Below, one piece after another: positions 25,096-33,270 of a DNA stretch of 41,990 nt. Below the pieces are notes generated by a model. It was not told the DNA's origin. It did no database searches and saw only the letters and a program-made list of their open reading frames with translations. Origin of the DNA: Deltaproteobacteria bacterium (lineage in GTDB: Bacteria; Myxococcota_A; Polyangia; Fen-1088); assembly GCA_016935975.1 (NCBI GenBank), contig JAFGPX010000181.1:1-41990 (forward strand), in the 5' to 3' direction. A program made the translations under genes and the position numbers. The stretch's first letter is position 1; every line of letters begins with the position of its first letter.

Positions 25096-26205
25096 TCACG
25101 CTTCTTGCCCCGCGGCTTCGACACGGCCCTCTCTGACTTGCCAGTCAATCCGTCCCGGGAGATCGGGCAGCAGCCGTCTCTCGGTGACCGTCATCATCGT
25201 CTGACAAGTCCTACTCGCGATCACTTCGAACAACCGCTGCCGCCGAACGTCGTCGAGTTCGCTGGCAACGTCGTCGAGCAGCAGCACGGGTGCCTCTCGA
25301 TTCCGCTCTTCCACGTGGAGCAGTTCGGCGAACTTCAACGCCAACGCCAGGGAACGAATCTGCCCCTGTGAGCCGTGCTCGCGGGCCAGGCGCTGGCCGA
25401 GGAGGATCTCCAGATCGTCCGTGTGCGGACCGAACCCTGTGAAACCCCGGCGTTGATCCAAACCCCGGCTTTCCGCGAGACCCCTGCGCAGCGCTTCTCC
25501 GATTTCCGCTTCTCCTTCCACGCTCCCGACGCGGCCATCGCTCCGATATCGGATGCTCGCTGCGGCGCCGCCATGGATCTCAGCAAAGGCCTGCGCAAAC
25601 TGTGGCGCAAGCGCCGAGACAACCTGGCGCCGCCTGAGCACGATGCGAGATCCCGTGACGGCCAGGATTTCGTCGTAGCTGTCGAGCAGTTCCCGGGTAG
25701 CCTCCCCCCGCCGTAGCAGAGTATTCCTACCCTTCAAGGCCCTCTCGAAAGCCATCACTTCCCGCAGATACGGCCGGTGCACGGCAAACACGGCCCTATC
25801 GAGCGCTCGCCGTCGCTCTGCGGCCGGCGCTTTCGCCAAGCGTAGATCCTCGGGTGCAAACACTATCGCCGCAGCGCCAGCTAGCGAATCTGTATCTCGA
25901 CGAACGCTCTTACCGTCAAGCGTCGTACTCCTCCTGCCGTTTTCGACGCACGCAAGCAAGCGTCTGTCGAAACCTCCCAGCTCAAAGCCGACCTCGATCT
26001 CCGCTCCGCTGCATCCCCATCTCACGATATCGCGGCTGCTATTCGTTCGAAATGAGCGAAACGCGAAGGCGTAGTAGATTGCCTCGAGGAGGTTGCTCTT
26101 GCCCTGGCCGTTCCGGCCGAAGAGAACCGTCACCTCCCCACCGACTCGCAGGTTCTCGTCTTCGAAGTTGCGCCAGTTCCTGACCCGTAAATCCTTGACA
26201 AGCAA
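25096..26205 (-). CDS. recF: DNA replication and repair protein RecF
   Basis: RecF is an SMC-like ATPase that helps load RecA at gapped DNA with RecO and RecR. The 369-residue protein has the Walker A motif GRNGQGKSN at 30-38, the ABC signature GSQGQIRSLALAL, and Walker B PVLLLDDVASELD. It lies 21 bases downstream of dnaN, the standard origin-region order. Confidence 0.97.
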   Translation of the reverse strand: MLVKDLRVRNWRNFEDENLRVGGEVTVLFGRNGQGKSNLLEAIYYAFAFRSFRTNSSRDIVRWGCSGAEIEVGFELGGFDRRLLACVENGRRSTTLDGKSVRRDTDSLAGAAAIVFAPEDLRLAKAPAAERRRALDRAVFAVHRPYLREVMAFERALKGRNTLLRRGEATRELLDSYDEILAVTGSRIVLRRRQVVSALAPQFAQAFAEIHGGAAASIRYRSDGRVGSVEGEAEIGEALRRGLAESRGLDQRRGFTGFGPHTDDLEILLGQRLAREHGSQGQIRSLALALKFAELLHVEERNREAPVLLLDDVASELDDVRRQRLFEVIASRTCQTMMTVTERRLLPDLPGRIDWQVREGRVEAAGQEA

Positions 26206-26226
26206 GATGGCTTGCGGCCGCCAGGC

Positions 26227-27330
26227 CTAGAGTCTCATCGGCATAACTACGCCAAGATACTCCGAATCGTCGCAGGGTTTGACCAGAGCAGGATCTAGAT
26301 CGCCACCGAGTTCGACGGCCACCTCCTTCGCTTTCATCTCGGTGAGCAGGTCGATGAAATAGCGCGCGTTGAAGCCGATCTGGAGCGCCGCACCCTTGTA
26401 GCTCACGTCTACCTTCGCCCTGGCGTTGCCGAGATCTGGGTTGTCGGCTTCGATCGAGAGTCTTCCTTTCTCAAGCATGAAACGGATACCCCACGTCTTG
26501 TCGGAAGCAATGATCGATACTCGACGAAGGGCCTCGACTAGCTCCTCCCGAGCAACCACCAAGCGCTTGTCGTTGTCCTTCGGAATGACTTGATCGTAGG
26601 GCGGGAACATCCCCTCCCCGAGCTTCACCGAAAGAACCACATCCGCCAGCTTCAGGATGAAAGACCCCTGATCGATGCCGATCTCACAAGACGAGTCGCT
26701 GCCCTCGATCACGCGCCGTATCTCTGCGATACCCTTCCGCGGCAACAGAACCCCACTGGCCAACTTCGGCCCTCCCGGCATAGGACAGGATATCTTCGAC
26801 AGCCGATGACCATCTGTCGAAACCATCGTGGCCTTCTCACCGTCACTTTCCAGAAGAACGCTTGCCAGGTGCGGGCGAGTTTCATCCTGCGAAACCGATA
26901 GCACCGTCTTGCCTATCATCTCCGCCAGCGTGACAGCGTCTACCTTGCTACACGTGGTGTCATCGAAACTCGGCAACTTCGGGAAGTCGCGCTCATTCAT
27001 GCCCACCACCTTGAACTCGGTCTTGCCGCTTTCCAGGTGAAGCCAGTTCTGCTCCGTGCGCTGAAGTCGAACCTCTTCCCCACCCAGACCCTTGACGATC
27101 TCGTAGAGTTGCCTCGCTCCAATGGTCAGCCCACCCTCCTCGCTGACTTTCGCGGAGCCACTGACTACCATCGCAACCTTGATGTCGGTCGCGGCGAACA
27201 GAACCTTGTCCTTCCCGCTGGCTCGGATGAGCACGTTGGCAAGGATCGGAATGGTGTTCTTTCTGTCCGCGATGCTATGGGTCAGATAGAGCCCGCGCAG
27301 GAGTTCATTCTTTCCAATCCGAAAGTCCAT
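26227..27330 (-). CDS. dnaN: DNA polymerase III beta sliding clamp
   Basis: DnaN forms the ring that tethers DNA polymerase III to DNA. The 367-residue protein is typical in length and shows the three-domain clamp pattern. It contains RASGKDKVLFAATDIKVAM in domain 1, STDGHRLSK in domain 2, and ends in the clamp-typical VVMPMRL. It lies between the putative origin and recF and is transcribed leftward. Confidence 0.97.
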   Translation of the reverse strand: MDFRIGKNELLRGLYLTHSIADRKNTIPILANVLIRASGKDKVLFAATDIKVAMVVSGSAKVSEEGGLTIGARQLYEIVKGLGGEEVRLQRTEQNWLHLESGKTEFKVVGMNERDFPKLPSFDDTTCSKVDAVTLAEMIGKTVLSVSQDETRPHLASVLLESDGEKATMVSTDGHRLSKISCPMPGGPKLASGVLLPRKGIAEIRRVIEGSDSSCEIGIDQGSFILKLADVVLSVKLGEGMFPPYDQVIPKDNDKRLVVAREELVEALRRVSIIASDKTWGIRFMLEKGRLSIEADNPDLGNARAKVDVSYKGAALQIGFNARYFIDLLTEMKAKEVAVELGGDLDPALVKPCDDSEYLGVVMPMRL

Positions 27331-27706
27331 CGGTCACTCTCAATCCAGGGTTGTTTTCTATCCACACGCTAGAAGAATCTATCTGGTTTTGATCTACTTT
27401 GGGAGAAGTATTAGTACCTGGGGATTTGTGGACAAGGGAGAGCTATCGTCGAGAAAGCAAGACAGGCTGGTGAGGAGAACAAGGAGGCTTTCGTGGGGAA
27501 GCCTGGGGACAAGTAACGGAACCGGTCGGTCGAGATCCCATTCCACAGGTGCCACCACGAGTATCCACAGCTTGGGATCACCTCAAGGGCTGGTCTGTGC
27601 ACCAGGTCGCCAGGCCAGGCAGCAAAGCGGTGGAGACCGACGTAGTTCGGACTCCGCATCTTCCCGCAGACACGGAGGAAGCTGCATTTCCGTGGGAACG
27701 TAGGGA
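27331..27706. other. Putative oriC part between dnaN and dnaA, with DnaA boxes
   Basis: This 376-base non-coding stretch carries three sites one base off the DnaA-box consensus TTATCCACA: CTATCCACA at 27358-27366 (+), TTGTCCACA on the minus strand at 27427-27435, and GTATCCACA at 27561-27569 (+). The first two frame a locally AT-richer segment at about 27370-27415 that could be the unwinding region. Together with the dnaA-dnaN setting this supports an origin. Confidence 0.65.
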
Positions 27707-29080
27707 TTAGCGCTGGCGCAGGCGGGTCGTCAGGGTAGAAAGAACGCTGCGCAGGCTGGAGTCCTCCGCGGACTTTTTCTCTATCTTGCGGACTGCGCTG
27801 ATGACCGTCGAGTGATCCTTGCCGCCAAACCGACTGCCGATTTCGGGGTAGCTCATACGGGTGAGTTGGCGTGAGAGGTACATCGCAATCAGACGCGGGT
27901 AGGCTACGGCTTGGTGACGTTTGGGTCCTTTGAGGTCGTGAAGTTTCACCTCGAAGTAGCTGGCAACCTCGCGTTGGATGGCCTCGATCGTGAGTCCGCC
28001 AGGCTCGCTCGATGCGATGCTCTTGAGGCTTTCTTCGGCAACTTCCTTCGTGATGGTGCAGCCGTGGACGGAAGCCCGAGCCGAAAGGTGAAGCAGGGCT
28101 CCTTCCAGCTCTCGCACGTTCGAGCGGAAGCGCGAGGCGACTGTCAGTGCGACATCATCGGGTAGGTCGATGTTGTCGACTTCGGCCTTTCTTTTCAGGA
28201 TGGCCATACGCGTCTCGAGATCGGGATGGCCGATCTCGGCGATGAGGCCCCAGGTGAACCGACTGCGCAGTCGCTCTTCGACCCCCGGCAGTTCTGCGGG
28301 TACCTTATCGCAGGTCAGCACGATCTGCTTGTGGCTGTGATGGAGGGCATTGAAGGTGTGGAAGAATTCGTCCTGCGAGCTGTCCTTGCCCGAGAGGAAC
28401 TGGATGTCGTCGACAAGGAGAACATCCGGAGCTTCCCGGTAGCGACTGCGAAATTCCTCCATGAGAGTCACGGAGCTGGTCTGGCCCGACTGCCTGCGCT
28501 GGTTGAGCATCGAGCTGATGAAGCTCGATACGAACTTCTCGCACGTGACCACCGTGATATTCCACTCCGGGTGCTGGCGATGGATCTCCTGTCCCACGGC
28601 GTGCAGTAGGTGAGTTTTGCCAAGCCCCACGCCACCGTAGATGAAGAGGGGGCTGTACTTCGAAGCGGGCGCCTCAGCGACCATGCGTGCCGCTGCGTAA
28701 GCAAACCGGTTGGTGTTTCCGACGACGAAGCTATCGAAGTCGTACCTCGAATCGAGACCGCTTGGCCAAACGGTAGGAGCCGAGGGCGCACAAGTGGTCA
28801 TCTTTTCGCTGGCCTCATAGGAGGCCACCTTGCTTGTCTCCTCTTGCGCCACCTCGAAGGTCACGGACAAAGCCGTCTTGGTGCGACCTTGCAGGTCGGA
28901 AAGGATGGCTGGAAGGTAGTGGTCCTCGAACCACTCCTTGTGGTATCGGTTGGGTGCGCGCAGTCGGATGCAGCTGCCATCGAACCCTAGATACGCGATG
29001 GGACGCAGCCACTGATCGCGCTGCGTTGGCTTGACTCTTTGTTCGACCGATCGTACGGCCTCTCCCCAGAGCGCTTGCAT
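27707..29080 (-). CDS. dnaA: Chromosomal replication initiator DnaA
   Basis: DnaA binds DnaA boxes at oriC and opens the duplex. In the 457-residue protein, domain I is at the N-terminus, Walker A GGVGLGKT is at 149-156, Walker B LLVDDIQFL is at 221-229, and the domain IV signature GGKDHSTVISAV lies near residue 425. Domain II is short. A DnaA-box-like site directly upstream of the start suggests autoregulation. It heads the leftward dnaA-dnaN-recF-gyrB block. Confidence 0.98.
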   Translation of the reverse strand: MQALWGEAVRSVEQRVKPTQRDQWLRPIAYLGFDGSCIRLRAPNRYHKEWFEDHYLPAILSDLQGRTKTALSVTFEVAQEETSKVASYEASEKMTTCAPSAPTVWPSGLDSRYDFDSFVVGNTNRFAYAAARMVAEAPASKYSPLFIYGGVGLGKTHLLHAVGQEIHRQHPEWNITVVTCEKFVSSFISSMLNQRRQSGQTSSVTLMEEFRSRYREAPDVLLVDDIQFLSGKDSSQDEFFHTFNALHHSHKQIVLTCDKVPAELPGVEERLRSRFTWGLIAEIGHPDLETRMAILKRKAEVDNIDLPDDVALTVASRFRSNVRELEGALLHLSARASVHGCTITKEVAEESLKSIASSEPGGLTIEAIQREVASYFEVKLHDLKGPKRHQAVAYPRLIAMYLSRQLTRMSYPEIGSRFGGKDHSTVISAVRKIEKKSAEDSSLRSVLSTLTTRLRQR

Positions 29081-29903
29081 GTCCTATCCACAGTAGAGCA
29101 GTCAAAAATACCCCAACAATTACAACCCTTTAGACGCACAAATCCCCATATTGCCAACAGCTATGCCAAGGGGTCAGAACGACTCTCCACCCAGGGGGCA
29201 AGCCGAACGACTCTCTCAGCGGGAGGCTTCTCCTACCAGTCCACCCGCACTCCAGCAAGAGCAAAATCGGCACCGGCACGAGCCAACGAGAATACGCGGA
29301 GATAGCCCTCCACCTTCCAGGGTTCAATCCCCAAGGGCGTGACAAAACCAGCGGATCCACGCCTGCAACCAGGTGGGATCGCTGAAAAAAAACACGACGT
29401 GGTCTTGGCAGTTTCGTCCAGGCCAGGAATCCACGGCCAAGCTTCGCAGCAGACTCCGCTAGCGGCCATGTCACGGGCGTTACAGCCTCGTTGGCAGAAG
29501 CGCACGTCAATTTTCCGACGGGTCTAGCCCTCTCTCTTCGCGAGAGTCGCACACCAACCGTCGGGGAGAAAAGGCACGCGGATGTACGCAGGCAAACCTC
29601 CGACGGAGCGTTTGTCTTTCTTCCTACTTCCTCGTCGGCAAGAGACTGCGAGTCCATGTCCAGCGAGTTCTGCCCGCGCTTGCCACGGACATCCGGCAGA
29701 GCGGAGCTGGGACACGTGCGACTTCGCGTAGGCCCTGCCTCTCGTTGACAGCACCAATCCGGGATGCTAGTTCTCGCACCCCCCACCGGGGAGCCGCCCG
29801 ACAGCCGGCGCGTTCTGCGCGTGGGCTATGCCTGACGGATCTCATGGCGGGAGATGGAGAAGACCCGCCAAGGGGGTTTTCTCGGGAGAAGCCGGAGGAT
29901 GAA
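29081..29903. other. Long non-coding gap between divergent dnaA and rpmH, with a DnaA box
   Basis: This 823-base region separates the leftward dnaA block from the rightward rpmH block. It has a DnaA-box-like CTATCCACA at 29084-29092, four bases from the dnaA start. A relatively AT-rich segment follows at about 29101-29160. I found no other strong DnaA box. Frames between 29130 and 29786 are open but show no family-like sequence. It may be the second half of a bipartite origin, or mainly the two promoter regions. Confidence 0.5.
29745..29773 (+). promoter_or_regulatory. rpmH operon promoter
   Basis: A perfect TTGACA (29745-29750), a 17-base spacer and TAGTTC (29768-29773) point toward rpmH and give a leader of about 120 bases. 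Confidence 0.65.
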
Positions 29904-30053
29904 GTGAAGAGGACGTATCAACCGCACCGACGAAGCAGGAAGCGCACGCACGGTTTCCGCAAGCGTATGAGCACCCATGCGGGTCGGCAGGTTCTCAAGC
30001 GCCGCCGCCGCAAGGGGCGCAAGAAGCTCACCGTCAGCGTCGCTAAGAAATAG
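29904..30053 (+). CDS. rpmH: 50S ribosomal protein L34
   Basis: A 49-residue, highly basic protein of the large ribosomal subunit. It begins with the invariant [20 protein letters not shown] and continues with the [16 protein letters not shown] block. The start is GTG at 29904, seven bases after a GGAGG ribosome site. It is the first gene of the conserved rpmH-rnpA-yidD-yidC operon. Confidence 0.97.
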   Translation: MKRTYQPHRRSRKRTHGFRKRMSTHAGRQVLKRRRRKGRKKLTVSVAKK

Positions 30054-30059
30054 GGACCG

Positions 30060-30431
30060 GTGACCGAGCGAGGCCTCTACCAAGGGCTGGGCCGCGGCGA
30101 GCGCCTCCGCAAGCGGTCGGCTTTCGTCGCGGCGCAGGCGCACGGACACCGCCGCTCCGGCCGAACCTTGGTGGTGTACGCTGTGGCGCGGAACGAGCCC
30201 AACGCTGGCCAGCTTGGTCGTCTGGGGCTCACCGTCAGCCGGAAGGTCGGTGGAGCCGTGACACGGAATCGTGTCAAGCGCTGGGTTCGCGAGAGCTACC
30301 GCAGGCTGTCCGGGGATCGATGGACGGGCGCGGACATCGTGGTGATCGCCAAGCCGGCCGCCGCCGGCAGCAGCTACCAGGCGATCACCGGCGAGCTGCG
30401 TCGGCTGCTCTCGTCACTCAGAGAATCATGA
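30060..30431 (+). CDS. rnpA: Ribonuclease P protein component
   Basis: RnpA is the protein cofactor of RNase P, which trims the 5' leader of tRNA precursors together with the rnpB RNA. The 123-residue protein has the RNR signature in [19 protein letters not shown] and the N-terminal [12 protein letters not shown] segment. It starts with GTG six bases after the rpmH stop, and its own stop overlaps the yidD start (ATGA). Confidence 0.95.
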   Translation: MTERGLYQGLGRGERLRKRSAFVAAQAHGHRRSGRTLVVYAVARNEPNAGQLGRLGLTVSRKVGGAVTRNRVKRWVRESYRRLSGDRWTGADIVVIAKPAAAGSSYQAITGELRRLLSSLRES

Positions 30432-30706
30432 CCACGAGAACGAGCAGACTCGCCGGTTTGAGCAAACCGCCCCTCGTCGCTTTGCTGCGCGCTTATCGCA
30501 TCGCGATCTCCCCGGCGTTGGGCCCAACCTGCCGCTTCGAGCCTTCGTGCTCGCTCTACGCCGAGGAAGCCATCCGCCGTTTCGGCGCCTTCCGCGGCAC
30601 CTACCTCGCTCTGCGCAGGATCCTGCGTTGTCACCCATTTGCGCCGGGCGGATCGGATCCGGTACCTGCCGATCCGTCTTCCCCTCTACGCGGCCAGCGG
30701 ACCTAG
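30428..30706 (+). CDS. yidD: Membrane protein insertion efficiency factor YidD
   Basis: A 92-residue protein of the YidD family, thought to help YidC insert membrane proteins. The signature [20 protein letters not shown] followed by [14 protein letters not shown] is intact, as is the [17 protein letters not shown] end. It overlaps rnpA by four bases and precedes yidC by seven. Confidence 0.95.
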   Translation: MTTRTSRLAGLSKPPLVALLRAYRIAISPALGPTCRFEPSCSLYAEEAIRRFGAFRGTYLALRRILRCHPFAPGGSDPVPADPSSPLRGQRT

Positions 30707-30713
30707 GAGGAAG

Positions 30714-32396
30714 ATGGACAAACGGCTGCTTCTCGCGGTGGCTATCTCGATGGGGATCTTGCTGGTTTGGTGGAAGCTATTTCCACCGGCTGCTCCCGTG
30801 CAGACGGCCACTCCACCACGCGCGGCCGAGCCCGGCAAGCCTGCGTACGACGCGGGCACGGCAGCGCCCCCCGGCCCCGAGGTAGCGGCTCCGCAGGCCG
30901 CGGTGCCGCCTCCGCCTGCCGCTGCCGTGCGTCCCGCCGAAACCCTCGTCACGCTGGAGTCGCAGGAGGCCAAGTTCGTGTTCTCCTCTTGGGGAGGGTC
31001 CCTGCGCCAGCTCAAGCTCAAGGATCCGCAATTCCTGCTCGATCGGACGCGGCCGGACTCGGGCATGCAGATTGTCTCCACGTCGACGGAAGACACGGCT
31101 CCCTTGCGCACCACTTTCGCCAACGCCGACTTCCCGTGGAATGATGCCATCCCCTATGCGGTCGCCCGCCCGGCCGACAACGCGGTCGTGTTCCGCGCAG
31201 AAACCGCAGCCGTCGCGGTCGAAAAACGGTTCACCCTCGAGGCCAAGCGCTACCGCCTGCAGTTTTCCGTGACGGTCGAGAACAAGAGCAACAGACCTCT
31301 CGACCACGGGCTCGCGATCCATTTGTACGGGGCGCAGGATCCGGAGAAGAAAGGGGGCAGCTTCTTCGACTACGCCTCGGCCAATCTGGCGGAAATGGTG
31401 TGTCATGTCGGCGACAAGGCCCAGCGCTCGACCGTGGAGGCCTTGGTCAAGGAATCGCAGGATCTCGTCGGCGGCGTGCGCTGGGCTGCGGCTGGTGACA
31501 AGTTCTTCACCATTGCGGCGGTGCCCTTTCCGGAGATTCCGCCGCGGGAGCGTGGCTGCAAGCAGGTGGCGCTCGCCACCGACCGCGCTGAAGTCGCGCT
31601 GTCCTTCGCGACACGCACGGTGGCGCCCGGGCAAAAGACCGAATACCCGTTCATCGTCTTCGCCGGGCCGAAGTTCACGGGTGATCTCGAAGCGGTGCGG
31701 CCTGGCGGCGAGGATGCCAGGCTGGCCGACGCGGTGGACGTAACCTTTGCCGTGCTGTCGCGGCCCATGTTGGGGCTGCTCAAGCAGTTTCACCGGCTGA
31801 CCGGCAACTGGGGGATCGCCATCATCCTGCTTACCGTCGTGGTCCGGCTGGTCACCTTCTATCCGACGCACCGGACGCTGGTGTCGGCGAAGAAGATGCA
31901 GGGCCTGTCCGACAAGATCGCGGCCTTGCGCAAGAAGTACGAGAACGACAAGCAGAAACTGGGCGCGGAAACCATGAACCTCTACAAGGCCCATGGGGTG
32001 AACCCCCTGGGGGGCTGCCTGCCCAGCCTCATCCAAATGCCCATCTGGATAGCCCTGTTCTCGACGCTCAACTACGCCGTCGAGCTCTACCATTCGTCTT
32101 TCCTGTGGTACATCAGTGACCTCTCGGCGAAGGATCCCTACTACTTGGCGCCGCTGCTCATGGGCACGGTCATGTTCATCCAGATGCGCATGTCGCCCGC
32201 CGGCACGGATCCGCAGCAGCAGAAGATGATGGCGGTGCTGATGCCCGTGATGTTCACAGGCTTCTCCCTCTTCTTGCCGGCCGGGCTCTCCATCTACACC
32301 CTGACGAGCTACCTCATCGGCATCCTGCAGCAGCTCTACGTCAACCGGCTGTACCGCGTGTCCCCGCGCGGGCCGGCGGTGCCGGCCAAGGCCTAG
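30714..32396 (+). CDS. yidC: Membrane protein insertase YidC
   Basis: YidC inserts and folds inner-membrane proteins, alone or with SecYEG. The 560-residue protein has an N-terminal membrane helix (LLLAVAISMGILLVWW), a proline/alanine-rich spacer, a large periplasmic domain at about 75-340, and the conserved C-terminal membrane region (LTGNWGIAIILLTVVVRLVTF, GVNPLGGCLPSLIQMPIWIA). Start ATG 30714 was chosen for the AGGAGG site just before it. The form is the long, Gram-negative type. khpB, often the next gene, is elsewhere. Confidence 0.97.
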   Translation: MDKRLLLAVAISMGILLVWWKLFPPAAPVQTATPPRAAEPGKPAYDAGTAAPPGPEVAAPQAAVPPPPAAAVRPAETLVTLESQEAKFVFSSWGGSLRQLKLKDPQFLLDRTRPDSGMQIVSTSTEDTAPLRTTFANADFPWNDAIPYAVARPADNAVVFRAETAAVAVEKRFTLEAKRYRLQFSVTVENKSNRPLDHGLAIHLYGAQDPEKKGGSFFDYASANLAEMVCHVGDKAQRSTVEALVKESQDLVGGVRWAAAGDKFFTIAAVPFPEIPPRERGCKQVALATDRAEVALSFATRTVAPGQKTEYPFIVFAGPKFTGDLEAVRPGGEDARLADAVDVTFAVLSRPMLGLLKQFHRLTGNWGIAIILLTVVVRLVTFYPTHRTLVSAKKMQGLSDKIAALRKKYENDKQKLGAETMNLYKAHGVNPLGGCLPSLIQMPIWIALFSTLNYAVELYHSSFLWYISDLSAKDPYYLAPLLMGTVMFIQMRMSPAGTDPQQQKMMAVLMPVMFTGFSLFLPAGLSIYTLTSYLIGILQQLYVNRLYRVSPRGPAVPAKA

Positions 32397-32532
32397 GGGG
32401 AAAAGCGCAGAGGGCGCAGGGACGAGGGAGGACACCGAGACGAAAGCGGGGCTCGGATCTCAGCGGGGAAACCGTCTCGCGTTGGGATGTCGGGCATCTC
32501 GGCAGCCCTGTGGTTAACTCTTCTCGGATCCC

Positions 32533-33147
32533 ATGCGCATTCGCCAGCACGTCAACCCGCTTCGCGCGGACTTCCTCGAGATAGCCCTCGAGCCGCTCGT
32601 CCTGCCTGCGGGCCCTCCCGTCGAAGTCGAGCTGGGCTCGGCCGACGCCCAGTTCCTGCAGGAGCGCGCGGTCGAGGAGCCCCGGCGCTTCTACGTCGGC
32701 GTCGAGATCCGCCGCGAGTTGGTCGAGCAGGCGAACCGGCGCTGCCGGCGCATGGGGCTGTCGCAGGTGCACAGCGTCTTCGCCAACATCGCCGTGGATC
32801 TCTTGCGTCTCTTCCGGCCGGCGCGAGTAGCGAGGTTCTTCGTCAACTTTCCGGATCCGTGGTTCAAGCAAAGACAGCGCAAGCGGCGCGTGGTCAACGA
32901 GGATCTGATCGGGCAGATGGCGCTCCTTTTGGAAGCCGGCGGAGAGATCCACGTGGCCACCGATATCTTCGACATCGCGCTCGACGCCATGGCGGCGCTC
33001 GAGCGCGCCGAGGGCTTCGGCAACATGCGCGAGCCTTGGAGCTTCCTGCGCCGCAGTCCATTCGCCGCCCGCTCCCGTCGCGAGCGGCGCTGCGAAGATC
33101 TGGGCATCAAGATCTGGCGCCTCGCCTATCGGCGCCAGCAAGCCTGA
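32533..33147 (+). CDS. trmB: tRNA (guanine-46-N7)-methyltransferase
   Basis: TrmB methylates G46 in the tRNA variable loop with SAM. The 204-residue protein has the SAM-site strand PVEVELGSADAQFL near residue 29, GVEIRRELVEQA near 56, and the diagnostic FVNFPDPWFKQRQRKRRVV near 103. It is slightly shorter than average because the N-terminal tail is short. It lies alone between yidC and the convergent uvrB. Confidence 0.92.
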   Translation: MRIRQHVNPLRADFLEIALEPLVLPAGPPVEVELGSADAQFLQERAVEEPRRFYVGVEIRRELVEQANRRCRRMGLSQVHSVFANIAVDLLRLFRPARVARFFVNFPDPWFKQRQRKRRVVNEDLIGQMALLLEAGGEIHVATDIFDIALDAMAALERAEGFGNMREPWSFLRRSPFAARSRRERRCEDLGIKIWRLAYRRQQA

Positions 33148-33270
33148 ACCACCGAGGGCACCGAGGCGGCGGAGCGCGCGGAGAAGGGGAGGGCGGGGCA
33201 TCGCGATCCAAGGATTCCTGCATCCATCTCCGTGTCCTCGCTTCCGTCTGTTCTCTCGCCGGTCCCGCCG

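Noticed and set aside
29130..29786. Leftward open frame of about 218 codons in the dnaA-rpmH gap
   Set aside because: GTG start without a ribosome site, no recognisable domain, and it overlaps the rpmH promoter; not supported as a gene, though not excluded.
30777..32435. Long open frame antisense to yidC
   Set aside because: Composition typical of an antisense shadow; yidC is certain on the other strand.
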